64,000 bases of DNA from positions 21,229,957 through 21,293,956 of the forward strand of contig CM057835.1 in the NCBI GenBank assembly GCA_030068075.1. The letters run 5' to 3'. A program made the position numbers and the translations under genes. The notes under the pieces are model-generated. The model was not told the DNA's origin. It did no database searches and saw only the letters and a list, made by a program, of their open reading frames with translations. Origin of the DNA: Paguma larvata (lineage: Eukaryota > Chordata > Mammalia > Carnivora > Viverridae). Below are positions 49,655-62,330 of the stretch, piece after piece. Position 1 is the stretch's first letter. Each line of letters opens with the position of its first letter.

Positions 49655-52600
49655 TTAGAGCTTTTTACAAACTGTAATGGACTATGTCAGTGTCTGTTGA
49701 TGCTAATGTTGTTGTTGTTATTGAACTAGATGGGCCTTCACAATATTTCTCAACAGTATGGATTCTCTGAGGCCTATTCGTTGCTGAGCTGTGACAGTCT
49801 TCCGCATCCATTATATACAATGGATTCATTCCGATGTCCTTACTATACAACAGGACCCAGATGTCTCCATTCCTCCAGATAAGTTCATCACATTCATCGA
49901 CTTCTGTATATGATCTGCTAGAAAAAGGGCAGAACTTAGTTACCCTGGAGGACAGTATGCTTTTCTAGGCTGCTATGGTCAAGAACAAGATCTAGAAGAG
50001 AGACAAATAGCACTCTATTAGCTTAGAAATGCCAAGATAAGCATGCTTTGTGGTTGCTTTTTTAAGTGAGTAATATAGGATTTGGATAGTCACAATCTTT
50101 CAGATAAGCTCTGGTGACTGAATGAGATAAGAAAAATTCTTTCAAGGATGGGATGTCATTAGACAGAGTTAGAAAATATCTTATACATTTTTGTAAGACT
50201 TTTTCAAAATTTGTCTTTAAAGAAAGAGTGGGCTGGGGTAGAATGGAATGAAGATTGCCCAGAGGTAAGTTAGAAATCCAGACTACATGTTCTAAAATGA
50301 AAGGGGATTATATTAGATGTTACCAAGTGTTGAATTGTGGGACTGGGGGAAAAAACTGATTTCCAGCAAAGAGATGAAAAGTTGATGTTTCTTTTTTTAA
50401 TATAACACACAGCTTTTAAAGGATGCCTAAGAAGATGTCCTTAAAGGGAACATGGATAAAATATAAAAGACTAAAAAAGTGCCTTGTCACATTATAAAAA
50501 TAAAACAGTATTGGTGTTACTGGGCTACTTTTTCTCTTCTTTTTTTCTCTAATTTTCTCACTTATGTTTATGAGTTCATCTTAAAGATAGTTAAATGTCA
50601 ATAACTTCATCAACCTTTTATAATAATTTAGTGTATTTCCTCCATAGGCTGTGGGTGGGGGTGACTTCAGGGTTTCAAAATCCCTGGGTATTATTCAGTT
50701 AACCCATATGAATCCTATGACCAATCAACCTGAAAAGTTATCTTCCAAGCTGAGCTGGATCTCATGTGATGAGAAAATCGTTCTCTAACAAGGGAACAAT
50801 TTTAGTTCTAAAAGTTATATTTTTCCTTATAGAAACAAACAGAAAATTAAGCTGTTTATATCCTATACTCAGTCTTAATTTATTTCACCATGAAGGATAT
50901 ATTTTACAGTTTAATACTCTCTAATATGGAAGTTCTTTATATATAAGATATCTTTTCCCTACTTAATCTTCAATTCTCCAATCTAAACATCCTTAGTTAT
51001 TTCCCTCAAATAGCATGGTTTTGATTTATATTCACTATATTAGGCAAAACATCCTAAATATATTGTGGAGTAAAACATCCTAGAGTTTGGAATCAGAGTC
51101 GAATATTAGAATCTTCTTTTGGAATAGAAATGCCAGTTATAAGGATTGGTGTTCCCCTACTACTGGGAACTATACTTCCATACCACCAGTTCAATCTTAT
51201 GTGTATTAGTTGACTGCTGCCCAAGTGACATCGCACCAGCCATTAACAAATGTGTTAAAGAGAGAAGGGCCAAGATAAGAGAGCCTGAAGCAAACAATCA
51301 TTTCAATTGATACCAATTCATCACTCTTTCCTTTCAGATCATACTGATGTATTATTAAGTGTTCACTGTATTAGCCCATTGTCTTCACTGTTTCCTAAAG
51401 GATAGCATGAGGAATTTTGTGGGTCTGGGAGTTGGGGGATACTTCTAAAGAATCTTCTAGATCTTTTAGCCTACTAGTATCATTTAAAAAATGACAGAAG
51501 ACTAGTTTTAAATATTGTTTTTCATGCATCTGCTCCAGATGATCCCTTAGTAAATATTCACACATTATTTTTTGATTATGTCTTTCTAAAAGTGCTAACC
51601 AGACTAAGGCCAAACTCATAGGACACAGAATGAAGCTCTTTTTAGAGAAATCAAGACATTTTTAACAATCAATCTTCTCTGTAATGTTTATTTCTTCAGT
51701 ACAAGTTGAATATGTTCACATATTATATAAATAAAAAATACACTTAAAGGGAGCAAAAACTTCTATGAAGATGGTGGATAAAAGGAAGGAGATATGAGTG
51801 TCGAGGGGTTTATTTTTGGTATAGTAAACACAGCAAGCTGTTAGTGTTATTAACCACAAAAGACACACCAGCTTATGTCTATGAGGAAACAACAACTGCA
51901 ATCCCCTTACGCATTACTGATAAAAACTTCACATTTAACACTTACATATTTCACAAGGCTTGGGAATTTTAAATTAGACTGGTAGTTACAATGTTGTTAT
52001 TACTCAAAAGCTGATCAAAGGACTAGAAACCCATCGGAGATCAGTTATAATGGAATAGTTCTTGGTTTAGCTGCCAGGGACTACAGGGTCTCCTTTGATG
52101 AGTCAAAGATTTGTTTCCTGTTCCTCATAATTCAGTAGATGATACTTCTGCTTATCTTCCTCCTGCATTTCTTTGATGAGCTCTTTGGCTCATGGGCAAT
52201 TTCCTTGGCTAATGTAGGTGAAAAGCATTTGAAAAGTGCTAAGAGCTATGCAAATGCAGTGTATTAAGAGTAACTTCACAGATTACCTTATAATTCTTTG
52301 GAATTTCAGAATGGAAATGTACTTTAGAGATTATGAAGGAGAGGAACAAAGATTCTGGTGGTGAAGTGGCCGGCACAAAGTTGTGCCCCAACGGATCCAT
52401 TTCTCCTGATTCCTAAGAGTTTTCTTGCTATTAATTATGTGATTCTCATCTTTTATATATCTTTTATAAAACTCTTTGGAGTTAAATGTTTCAAAAAATA
52501 ATAGCCTGTTTCTTTATTAAAATATTTAAACCTGATGGGCTCAAGGTACACATGATGAGTTCTACACACAGAAATCTTTTCTGAGAGTCTATCGTCTCCA

Positions 52601-52880
52601 TCCTCAGTATGTTTTTGCTCAATTCCCCACTTTCTCCCCAATCAAGTTATGGAAGGTTTGATTCTACCTATTTAGCAATCAAAACAACCCTCTAAATATA
52701 TTCATCTGAACTATAACTGATATGTAATACAAAATACACAATTTAGGCTGAATCTACAGGGTTAGCAGTAAAATAATTCCATTAACTAGATGATCAAGTG
52801 GAACTTGGGGCATTTGCAGTCAGGGTAGTAAATGTTGACCCAGCCATGTACAACCCTGTGTTTCCTATTACATAGCTGTT
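49655..52880. other. unique-looking intronic DNA
   Basis: No carnivore SINE, L1 or long simple repeat for over 3 kb. Short open frames on the minus strand (49665-49850, 51395-51619, 52453-52641) show no family I know. Confidence 0.45.
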
Positions 52881-52889
52881 GGCAAATCA

Positions 52890-53375
52890 ATCTACATATA
52901 AGTGAGGCTTTTGAAGTGCCAGTCTCTGTGCTAAACTCTACAGATATTATTGCCTTCATGCCTCGTAAGCTCTATACTGTTATTGCACATCTAATGCAAA
53001 GATCAAAATCTCAGAAATGACAAAAAGTTGCTGAAAGTCACTCAGCTGGTTAATGCAAATCACACTTCAAATAGAGTTTTGAGGGGCACCTGGGTAGCTT
53101 AGTTGGTTAGGCTTCTGACTTTGTCTCAGGTCATGATCTCATGGTTCCTGGGTTTGAGCCCCGCGTTGGGCTCTGTGCTGACAGCTCAAAGCCTGGAACC
53201 TGCTTCTGATTCTGTATGTTTCTCTCTCTCTGCCCCTCCCCCACTCACACTCTCTCTCTCTCCCTCCCTCTCTCTCTCACACACAAAAATAAATATTAAA
53301 ACAATTTTTTTATTTAATAAAAAGAGTTTGACCTGGCTCCAGTTTCCAAATTTTTAACTTTGATAACATAGTGCC
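52890..53375 (-). repeat. MIR SINE split by a younger SINE
   Basis: Left part: 'agtgccagtctctgtgctaaactctacagatattattgcc ... gaaagtcactcagctggttaatgcaaatcacacttcaa'. Right part after the SINE: 'agagtttgacctggctccagtttcc'. Together they follow the reverse MIR order. Confidence 0.65.
53083..53320 (+). mobile_element. felid-type SINE inside the MIR
   Basis: Plus-strand copy (ggggcacctgggtagcttagttgg ... ccccgcgttgggctctgtgctgacagctc ... cacaaaaataaatattaaaacaa). Flanks share agagtttt(ga) / agagtttga, a short duplication. Confidence 0.95.
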
Positions 53376-54078
53376 AAAGCTGGAGTGCATTGTCAGAATC
53401 CTATAATGAAACTTTTCTTTAGAAACAATTTACTATTAAAGATCAACCTACTTATAAGATGGTACATTATTTGAAAAATCCTGAATTATTTTCCAAAAGG
53501 TTTTTTTTTGGTGGATATGTTGACAGCTTTCTCATGAACCAATAAAAACTTCTGTTTTGTGTTGTAGTAATTAATATAGTACATTAATTGTGCAAAAAAA
53601 TAGAAAACAATGGATAAAAACAGAGGGGGAATTCAACCAGACTCTTCAAATGTGAGGAATGTGTAGTGGTATGTTGATAAAATGTATAATGACTGGCTCT
53701 CAAAAATAACCCAGATTGATAGTGTTAGCCAATTTATGTTATATAAATACTCTCTTCATTGCCTACTTTGAACTTTCGGGGTGATGCCATTGAACTTGAA
53801 CTTTGGAAGAGAGGTGCACATTCAGCTCTCATGAGCTGAAACAGCCAATAATGTAAAAATTTCATGTTTTGAATTGTTTCTTTATGAAAAGCTAAAGGGA
53901 GATTTTAGTGAAACCATTATAAAAATAATAAATATAAAAATTATTTTAACTCGATTATGTTTTCATAGCAGAAGAAATATCATTATTTTCTTATTATTGC
54001 TGTAATGTTTTATTCCTGCAAAATATGTTATGTTTTTTTTTGCTCTATTTTATTGATTTAACAAATTCTTGAATTTTT

Positions 54079-54291
54079 AAAATATATTTTTAAAGTTTAT
54101 TTATTTATTTTGAGAGAGAGAGTGAGAGCAGGGAAGGGGCAGAGAGAGAGGGAGAGAGAAAGACTCCCAAGAAGTCTCCACATTATCAGTGCAGAGCCCC
54201 ATGCAGAGCTCAAACTGAGGAACCATGAGATTGTGACCTGAGCCAAAATCAAGAATAAGATGCAAAACCACCTGAGCCACCCAGGCACCCC
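54079..54291 (-). mobile_element. carnivore tRNA-Lys SINE
   Basis: Reverse copy (taaagtttatttatttattttgagagagag ... gagccacccaggcacccc). Perfect 14-base target-site duplication attcttgaattttt at 54065-54078 and 54292-54305. Confidence 0.96.
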
Positions 54292-54390
54292 ATTCTTGAA
54301 TTTTTTTAATTAAAAGCATGACTCTGAAAGTTAGCATGCTGCAGTCATTGGTATACAAATTCATAGGACACACCTCTAAGAATATCTTTC

Positions 54391-54502
54391 TTTCGGAAAA
54401 TGGGTGATGGGCATTGAGGAGGGCACTTGTTGGGATGAGCACTGGGCGTTGTATGTAAGCCAATTTGATAATAAATTATATTCCTAAAAATATATATATA
54501 TA
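54391..54502 (+). mobile_element. very short 5'-truncated L1 (112 bp)
   Basis: Consists only of the end of a carnivore L1 3' untranslated region (gggtgatgggcattgaggagggcacttgttgggatgagcactgggcgttgtatg ... aataaattatattcct) and an A/TA tail. It has a perfect 14-base target-site duplication taagaatatctttc at 54377-54390 and 54503-54516. Confidence 0.93.
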
Positions 54503-54791
54503 TAAGAATATCTTTCATAGCTGCTCTCAAAACTATATAACTGAACTATTCATAATTTTTCTTAGGGTGGACAAAGATGAACAGTGAATCTGAGAATTTA
54601 AAAGATACTTCTTTATCTTTTATTAATTTTGCTTCTATAAAATTTTAACACTTTTTAGATAGAATAAATATTGTTCTTGCAACAAGTTATTTGAGAGGTA
54701 GATGGTGATTTCCATGAAACGCTCTTTCTTGAACTCTGATATAGGACATTACAATTACAATTCAATATATATTTAAAATCATTTACTCTTT

Positions 54792-54996
54792 GGGGCCCCT
54801 GAATGGCTCAGTTGGTTAAGCGTCAGACTCTTGATTCAGCTCAGGTCATGATATTGCAATTTGTGGGTTCGGGCCCTGTGTCAGGCTCCAGGCTGACAGT
54901 GCAGAGCCTGCTTGGGATTCTCTCTCTCCCTCTCTCTCTGCCCCTCTCCTGCTCTCTCTCTCTCTCAAAACAAATAAATGAATTTAAAAAATTAAA
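54792..54996 (+). mobile_element. carnivore tRNA-Lys SINE
   Basis: Plus-strand copy (ggggcccctgaatggctcagttgg ... gcccctctcctgctctctctctctctcaaaacaaataaatgaatttaaaaaatta). Mildly diverged. Confidence 0.94.
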
Positions 54997-55439
54997 TTAT
55001 TCTTTAATATTTAACTTAGTTACACTTTAATCTATTAATATAAACTTTGTCCTGTTAAATTACAATATTGGGTAAAGTAATTTATGTCTTTGAGTGTTGA
55101 AAAAAGAATTAAGTTTATTATTGTGTTTTCTTTTCCATCCTCAGGATTTCCTATAGTTCTCAAATTTGAATTTCACAAATTAAGCACACCAGGAAAGACT
55201 TATCAATAAATATTCAGCTTACTAATGATTTTTAAAAATCCCTAATAATAGAGTTGATTGGTTCTACCAACTGTGCAAAAAACAGACAAATGAACAAACA
55301 AACAAACAAAAAACCCCACAAAACCAAAACCCAAAATAATCTGCATCCAGGTGACACTTCCTCATATTTTCACTATAATACTTTTCAAATAAATGTATAG
55401 TTCCTAGTTTTCACAGTTTTGTTACTGTCCCTTCCTAGT

Positions 55440-55680
55440 AAAAATATAATAGTTGCTAAGATTTACTGAATGGTCCCTATGTTCCAGGCACTGTTCTAAG
55501 TACTTTGTAATTATTAATTCTTAGCTCTTCACAGCAATCTCAGGAGAGAGATAGTATTATCAGCTTCGTTTTACTGATAAGAAAAGTGAGACAAGTTCAC
55601 AGAACTAATAAGTGGTAGAATAGGGATCAAGCCTAGATATTGTGACTCTAAAGATTACGGTTCTTAATCCACCTTCTAAT
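55440..55680 (-). repeat. MIR SINE
   Basis: Near full-length reverse MIR: 'ggcactgttctaagtactttgtaattattaattc', 'cgttttactgataagaaaagtgag', 'aactaataagtggtagaatagggatcaagcctagatattgtgactc', 'ttcttaatccacctt'. Confidence 0.8.
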
Positions 55681-55689
55681 AAGAATATC

Positions 55690-56760
55690 CAATTTTAGGT
55701 TAACCCTTTTCAAAATCTATTATTATAAATTTATATTCATGCTAAATTCTTTACATTTGTGTTTATTTTCCTTAAAGGATATTCTCAAATGTTTGTATTA
55801 AAATAAACAGAGATTTTGAATGAAAAAACATTCAGATGAATTTATATGCTGGAATCAGCTAATGCACATAAAAAAACCAAAATATTATTCCTATTAATAT
55901 AACCTGGAAACAGCTGGGAAAAATATAACTTTTCCACTATTTCAATTGCAACTTAATACCAAAACCAATTTTGAGAATTTTAGCCAAATATTCCATGTAG
56001 TTATCTGTAGGTGAAACCAGGGCTGTTAACTGAAGTCCAGATAAAGCCAAATGTAGCCAAACGCTTGCTTTCCCAAAACACTAATTAAGCTTTCCAGAAT
56101 TATGCAACATCCATCAAGTCATCCAAGTTTATTTTCCTTATCAAGCCAGTGTACGACTAGAATTAATGGTGAAGTACTTATTTCCCTGGATTATAGTAAC
56201 ACCTGCAACAACATGGTCTGATTAAAGCAATCAATTGAACTTAAAAATTAGTCAGTTGAATTCAGCAATGGGGAACGCTCCAATATATAACCACACAACT
56301 TCTTTCTTATTCTAGATGGAAATCCTTCCTTCAAAGCATACACATGCAAGCTTATTTAGAATAGCAATTGTCTGCTCAGTACTTCCCCGCAGAGGATGCT
56401 AGAAGAGGTACGGTATTTCAGTTTTCACTGTGTCTGTCACCCTCATTTGACTTCTCAGCTCGCCAGACACATAATAGAACAAGATATAATAATAGTCATT
56501 AACAGACACATTTGATGCTCTCTGTGCAAGTATTCACTCACAGCTCATTCACTTCAATTGCTTTATAGAAAACCCTCCAATTCATGTTCTCTATTACTAT
56601 GTTTTCGGCTTTAGAAGATTTCACAATTTTCCAAGGATGGAGAGAACACTTCATGCAATAAGAGAGGAAGACCACTGAGCCGAGTATCCTTCTTCCTCCC
56701 TCACGGCCAATCTTCACCGTCTTCACTCTGTTCTGTACTGCAGGTGACTGACCTTTATGG
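55690..56760. other. unique-looking intronic DNA
   Basis: No SINE or L1. An 82-codon minus-strand frame (56538-56786) overlaps the start of the next repeat and has no recognisable domain. Confidence 0.4.
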
Positions 56761-56769
56761 ATTGTATCT

Positions 56770-57110
56770 ATAGGCTGCCTTGCCATCAGGCTTCCAGTGA
56801 GTTCGGCAATGGGAAGAACAAGAGGGAGGAGGAAGAAAGGAATGTTTTTCTCCCTGTTCCCTGGCTTCTAAGCCACAGCTTGGTTGGTTATGCCCCTCTA
56901 CCAAAATCCTCATTAGGTAGATAGAGAACTACCTGGTCTGCTTCTACCTCCACTGCCTTAGGGGTGGTAATGAACTAAGTCCTTGGGGTCTGTACTCTCA
57001 TATTCCACACCACTCCCCATTTCTTAAAGCAGCCCCTTTATTAAGTTTTTCTCAATTCCCAGCTAAAAGTGTTAGGATTCTGACTTATCTGAACCCTATA
57101 GATCTAATAC
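56770..57110 (+). repeat. dispersed mammalian repeat, family not certain
   Basis: 'caggcttccagtgagttcggcaatgggaag ... ggaggaggaagaaagg', 'agccacagcttggttggttatgcccctctacc', 'ccttaggggtggtaatgaac', 'agcccctttattaagtttttctcaattccc' and 'tctgaaccctat' follow the order of a repeat I know from other mammals but cannot name securely (LINE 3' end or LTR). It has a likely polyadenylation-type end. Confidence 0.45.
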
Positions 57111-57142
57111 CCTTCTAAATGGAAAATTTGTTGTCCTGAAAA

Positions 57143-57169
57143 GTTAATTTTTTTTAATGTTTATTTATT

Positions 57170-57205
<36 letters not shown>

Positions 57206-57372
57206 TGTGAGTGGGGGAGGGACTGAGAGCAAGGGAGACACAGAATCCTAAGTAGGCTCCAGGCTCTGAGATGTCAGCACAGAGTTCTACTTGGGGCTCA
57301 AATTCAAGAGCTGTGAGATCATGACCCGAACCGAAGTTGGACGATTAACCAGCTGAGCCACCCAGGCGCCCC
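57143..57372 (-). mobile_element. felid-type SINE
   Basis: Reverse copy with a (GA)n run at 57174-57203 and a head ending gagccacccaggcgcccc. Perfect 14-base target-site duplication tgttgtcctgaaaa at 57129-57142 and 57374-57387. Confidence 0.97.
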
Positions 57373-58041
57373 ATGTTGTCCTGAAAAAAACTTTTTTTAA
57401 AGCAAAGATGAAAGAAGACTCAGTTAAGGTATTGGTTACAGTTTTCTCTTTGCCTCAATAGATATTGGCAGGTGTTCACCCAGGGCTAATTAAATTTCAT
57501 TAACATTTACATCGAGGGTTAAGAACTAATAAGGATTGTGGAGCATACCACATTGATTAGGAATAGAATATGACCTTTCTCTTTTTGATTATTGCTTGTT
57601 CTAAATAACTTCATGTAGGTTTCAATTTTGAAGAAAACCCTCATAAACTTGGTCAATAACACTTCTGTTAGTTTATAAATATGTTAAATTAAGTGTTGAA
57701 AGTTATATTATAAACTTTGAAGGGCAATTCATAAAAATATTTAGAATTCATTAATATCTCACTGATGCTATAATATGTTTCAATCTTAGATGTATAGGGG
57801 AAAATCTGAATTTTTTTAAAGTTGTGATTACAACTGATGATCTATAGCCAAATTCAAGTTTTATTGTGCTTTTCACACAAATTGTCCTAAAATATTTACT
57901 CAGGTTATTTCACTTTTATTTTGAAGTTTTCATCTAAGAATATAAATGTCTGGTTTCTCTTGAAAAATTAGGTTTTGTGATACATGGTCCATAACCCAGT
58001 GGGGCAAATTGATGTGGAATTGGGTAATAGCTGCATTTCTT

Positions 58042-58253
58042 TTTCTTTTTTTTAATGTTTATTGATTTGTTTATTTATTTTTGAAAGACAGAGAACAGAG
58101 AACATGACACAGAGGGAGATAGAGAATCCCAAGCAGGCTCCACACTGTCAGTACAGAGTCCAATGCAGGGCTTAAACTGACAATTTATGAGATTATGACC
58201 TAAGTTAAAATCAAAAGGCAGGTGCTCAACCGACTGAGCCATCCACGCACCCC
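58042..58253 (-). mobile_element. carnivore tRNA-Lys SINE
   Basis: Reverse copy (aatgtttattgatttgtttatttatttttgaaag ... ctgagccatccacgcacccc). Target-site duplication agctgcatttctt / agttgcatttctt at 58029-58041 and 58256-58268, one mismatch. Confidence 0.95.
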
Positions 58254-58450
58254 AAAGTTGCATTTCTTAAGCAAAGTGTGTACCTACCAATTTCCAAGTC
58301 TCTGTCATTGCCTGCTACTTACAAGTCTGATTCACTTTTAGTTTACCGGCAGGCAGCCACAGGTTTTGTAGTTTGTGACTCCTAGTACCCAGGAAATTTT
58401 ATTCTAATACGGTATTGAACATTGCTCTTAATATTTCTGTGTGTCTAAAC

Positions 58451-58663
58451 TAGAGATCAGTAAAGGCTCTTTTCTGTAAAGGGCCAGATAGTAAATATTT
58501 TAAACTTTATAAGCCATAAGGTTTCTGCTTTGCTATTGTAGTACAAAAGCAACCATAGATAATATGTGAAAAAAATAGGCATGGTTGAAATCCAATAAAA
58601 CTTATTTAAAAAAAAACGAGTGATGGGCTAAATTGATCCATAGTCATAGTTTGCCAACCCCTC
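58451..58663 (+). mobile_element. small non-autonomous DNA transposon (hAT/MER-like)
   Basis: 'gatcagtaaaggctcttttctgtaaagggccagatagtaaatattttaaactttataagcca ... agcaaccatagataatatgtg ... tggttgaaatccaataaaacttattta ... catagtttgccaacccctc' is a well-known mammal-wide MER element. The ends are diverged inverted repeats (ggtcggcaaact-type and agtttgccaacccct). Exact MER number not recalled. Confidence 0.75.
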
Positions 58664-58834
58664 ATGTAAGGAATCAGATAATCTGTAGTATATCATCATA
58701 CAAGATATTATGATGTGTCCTAGGAATTTCATTGTGGATCTGATGTTTTATGATTATAAGAGGAAGGAGGCTTAAGGAAGTGGCAGATTCCAGATAAGGC
58801 TGGTAAGAGTAACCATTAAGAATATGTAGATCCC

Positions 58835-59044
58835 TTGGGGCACCTGGGTGGCTCAGTCAGTTAAGCGGCTGACTTCAGCTCAGGTCATGATCTTACGGTC
58901 TGTGAGTTCGAGCCCCGCATCGGGCTCTGTGGTGATGGCTCAGGGCGTGGAGCCTGCTTTGAATTCTGTGTCTGCCTCTCTCTCTGCCCTTCCCCTACTC
59001 ACGATCTGTCTCTCTGTCTCTCAAAAATAAATAAATGTTTAAAA
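58835..59044 (+). mobile_element. felid-type SINE, young
   Basis: Plus-strand copy (ttggggcacctgggtggctcagtcag ... gttcgagccccgcatcgggctctg ... ctctcaaaaataaataaatgttt). Perfect 18-base target-site duplication taagaatatgtagatccc at 58817-58834 and 59045-59062. Confidence 0.98.
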
Positions 59045-59251
59045 TAAGAATATGTAGATCCCAAGAACAAAGAAATGACAGATTAGAAGTATGGATACAT
59101 ATATCTGTAAGTGTTCTAGAGATTACAATTCAAGGACGGTGGTTCATGACAAAGTCTCCAGCTTCTCTTCAATTTTTAAAATATAAACAGGCCTTATTCT
59201 CAAATTACAAGGCTAATTCCGGCACTTTCTACAAAATTAGGAGGTACTGAA

Positions 59252-59600
59252 TTTTAAAAATTTATTTATTTAAATTCAAGTTATTTAACATACAGTGTAG
59301 TACTGCCTTCAGGAGTAGAACCCACTGATTCATCTCTTATGTATGATACGCAGTGCTCATCCCAAGAAGTACCCTCCTTAACGCCCATCACCCATTTAGC
59401 CCATCCTCCCACCCACCTCCCCTCCAGCAACCCTCAGTTTGTTCTCTGTATTTAAGAGTCTCTTATGGTGTGTCTCCCTCTCTGTTTTCATCTTATTTTT
59501 TCTTCTATTCTCCTATGCTCATCTGTTTTATTTCTTAAATTCCACATATGAGTGAAATAATATATTTGCCTTTCTCTGACTATTTCACTTAGCGGAATAC
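59252..59600 (-). mobile_element. 5'-truncated L1, 3' end only
   Basis: Reverse carnivore L1 3' region: 'ttcaagttatttaacatacagtgtagtactgccttcaggagtagaaccca', 'cagtgctcatcccaagaagtaccctccttaa', 'agcaaccctcagtttgttctctgtatttaagagtctcttatgg', 'ttccacatatgagtgaaat'. About 350 bases, no ORF2. Confidence 0.9.
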
Positions 59601-59604
59601 TGTA

Positions 59605-62330
59605 AGTATTGACAATTTAAATGCCAATGAACCATACAGGCAAAACAGGGAAATTTAGCCTTGATACCAGTTATAGGAGCTATAGGTTCAAATACATGTC
59701 AAAAAGGTAATGACTTATTGAAAAAGATATTGAATTTTGAAGTGTGTTCTTGGGTTATTGAAAGGTTTCGGCTAGCTTATTTGTAAAAATGAAACTATTT
59801 GGAAGATTTGTTCTAGATAGTATAAGACATACTCAAGGCCAACAACAGTGCTTATTAATATTCTGATTACAGTAAGTTATTAGTTTTCACATAGAAAAAT
59901 TCAGGCATCAGTTTCTTTGTTGGTGCAAATCAACTTGAGATTCTTCATGGGTCTGAATTCTAGTCTTAAATGTTTATAAGGAAGGAAGGGAGATTAAATA
60001 AAGAAAATAAATTGAAAGACGTATAAAAAATAGACAACTATGATTTGGGTTGACTACAACATGACTTGTAACTATATATATATACATATATATATGTATG
60101 TATGTAGAAAAGTCCAAATTCAATTATTTCAGTTTTAACTTGAACATCTCTAAAATTAAAAGTGAAGGAAACCCTTCCCCTATCAAGAAAGTATATTTTG
60201 AATATACACTAGGGTATAGCATGAATTCATTCATTAGTTAATTCATTCATTCATACTTACATACATACATACATTTAATATTCAGCAACATTTAATGAGT
60301 CCACGAAATATCCTAGGCATCATACTACTCTGTTCTCTTGAATTTCAGGGGACCAATGAATTTCATGCTATGATAGAAAAAGGACATGTTCAGAAAAAGT
60401 GACTAAGAGAAATAAATGTTTATGTTGAGGCAGCAAGGATAAATTGAAACAAGTCACACAGAATTATTGTTGGAAATATACGAGCGTTCCTTATGGAGAG
60501 AATAATATGTAAACACCCTGCAAAAAATAAATTGAGGAGGCAAATAAGTTAGCGAAGAATGCTTATCCTTCAAGTCAGTTAGGAACAACTAAGGTAATTC
60601 TTGTATCCAGAGTTTGGGTAAGGCCGATGTAGTTGAAAACTTGATGTTGTGGTGTACTGAACAGTGTAATGTCAATATTTATTTGTATATAGGTGTTCTT
60701 TAGCCAAGACTTGGTATCATTGTGTTTAGGAAGGATAATATATTGACAGCTTTCAATCCCTTGGATACTCTTAAACAATTTTATTAAGACCTAAAAGATT
60801 TAACATTAAAGATCAAGACAGGAATATGCACACATCAGAGGAATACAGATAGCATCTCTGTGGATAAATGCCTGTTGCAACTCAAATACGCTAAACACAG
60901 GGATTAAGAACAGTTAAAGGCAATAGATTGAAACATTGCCATGTAGGTATTAACATAAGGTAACTCGAGCAGCATGAAATTTAAAAAGTCCTGTAAGTGC
61001 ACTGGGTACAACTTTGGGAAACCTATATTATTGGAAAGGGGAATACGATTGGTTTTGCTGCACACTAAGAATCAATGGTATTACATCTATCAGCAATGGA
61101 TGGATTTATATTAAGCTCTTATATTAACTATTTTATTAAGCTTTATTTTTAATGTATGTATAAACATGTGGACATTTTTGTTGGGATGAGTGGTGATGAG
61201 CCCTAGTTATACCAGTCCCCTATAAGTTTATGAATGATTGCTCTAAATATGCCTTGAATATATCATGAATGGAAGTACTAATTTAAGGTTGTTAACTGTA
61301 TCCAGTCACTGGAGATTGAGGCTTTACTTTGGATATTGAAGGAATTAAAAAACTTCTAAGGTTGGATTTATCTCTTTCTAAACTATACTGAGTTAAACTA
61401 ACAATTAGATAACTGGAAACAAAACCATTGGACAAATATTACACTTTAAGAAATATTGAAATAAAGAGTTAGGCTTCCTGCTTAAATTATGTGTTCCTTC
61501 AGAATGGCTAATGGCATTATTAATTTGAATTTTTATTGGAAGAAGTTGATGCATAACATCATATATAAGTAAAATATTTTTGCATGCTATGAAATCTAAT
61601 AGTAAAGGGAACATTTGTAAACTCCCCACCAATCTTAAAAAAAAAAGATAGAACATCCCAGAGTGTTGAATGCCACATTGCCTTTCTAAAAACTAAAGAA
61701 CTGCTATAAACCTTTTTTCAAAGGAATCCACTGCACACTGACATAAAAAAATACCTTTGGCTGAAGAAGACTAGCTACGTTTTAGCCTCTTGTACAGGAA
61801 ATCCTTATCAACCAGCAGCAAACATACTTCAGTAAAACCCAGTTTACCATAAATACTTGACTCAATTTTTTAGTTGCTGATAAGTTCCAAATATTAAAGA
61901 GCACACATGTGAAAAGTACTTGGAAAACAAACATTCTTTGCTCATTGCTTCTATAATTTGACACAGTTGCAAAACTGATTTTGCAGCATTTTCCCATAGA
62001 GCATTTTTCTGCTCTCAATAAGCCAAATACTCTGACTCCTTTAAGCAATTAAGCAAATGGAAGAATTAATTTTTTAGTATATATTTGCCCCATTTTGATA
62101 GGTCATGACTTTTATGTGAGGTCACATATTTTATTCCATTATTTCTCATGGATAATACAATGGAAATTTATATAACAAATTTTTGCAGTTGTTATTCTTA
62201 CCTAAAATCTGACCACGATTATTAAAATTCATAACTTTTAAAAATATAGACAGGGCAAAGACAGCAATTTTCAAATGCATTTTCTAGCTATCATATTAGA
62301 TCTACTTTCTCCGAAACATATCCTATTTAT
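59605..62330. other. mostly unique intronic DNA
   Basis: It contains a TA/TG tract (60072-60105), ATTC/ATAC repeats (60225-60275) and a probable L2 relic. No exon-like sequence was found on the minus strand. Confidence 0.45.
60225..60420 (-). repeat. L2 LINE relic with ATTC/ATAC repeats (probable)
   Basis: 'attcattcattagttaattcattcattcat ... caacatttaatgagtccacgaaatatcctaggcatcatacta' resembles the reverse L2 end, which begins with the same short tandem. Confidence 0.5.
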
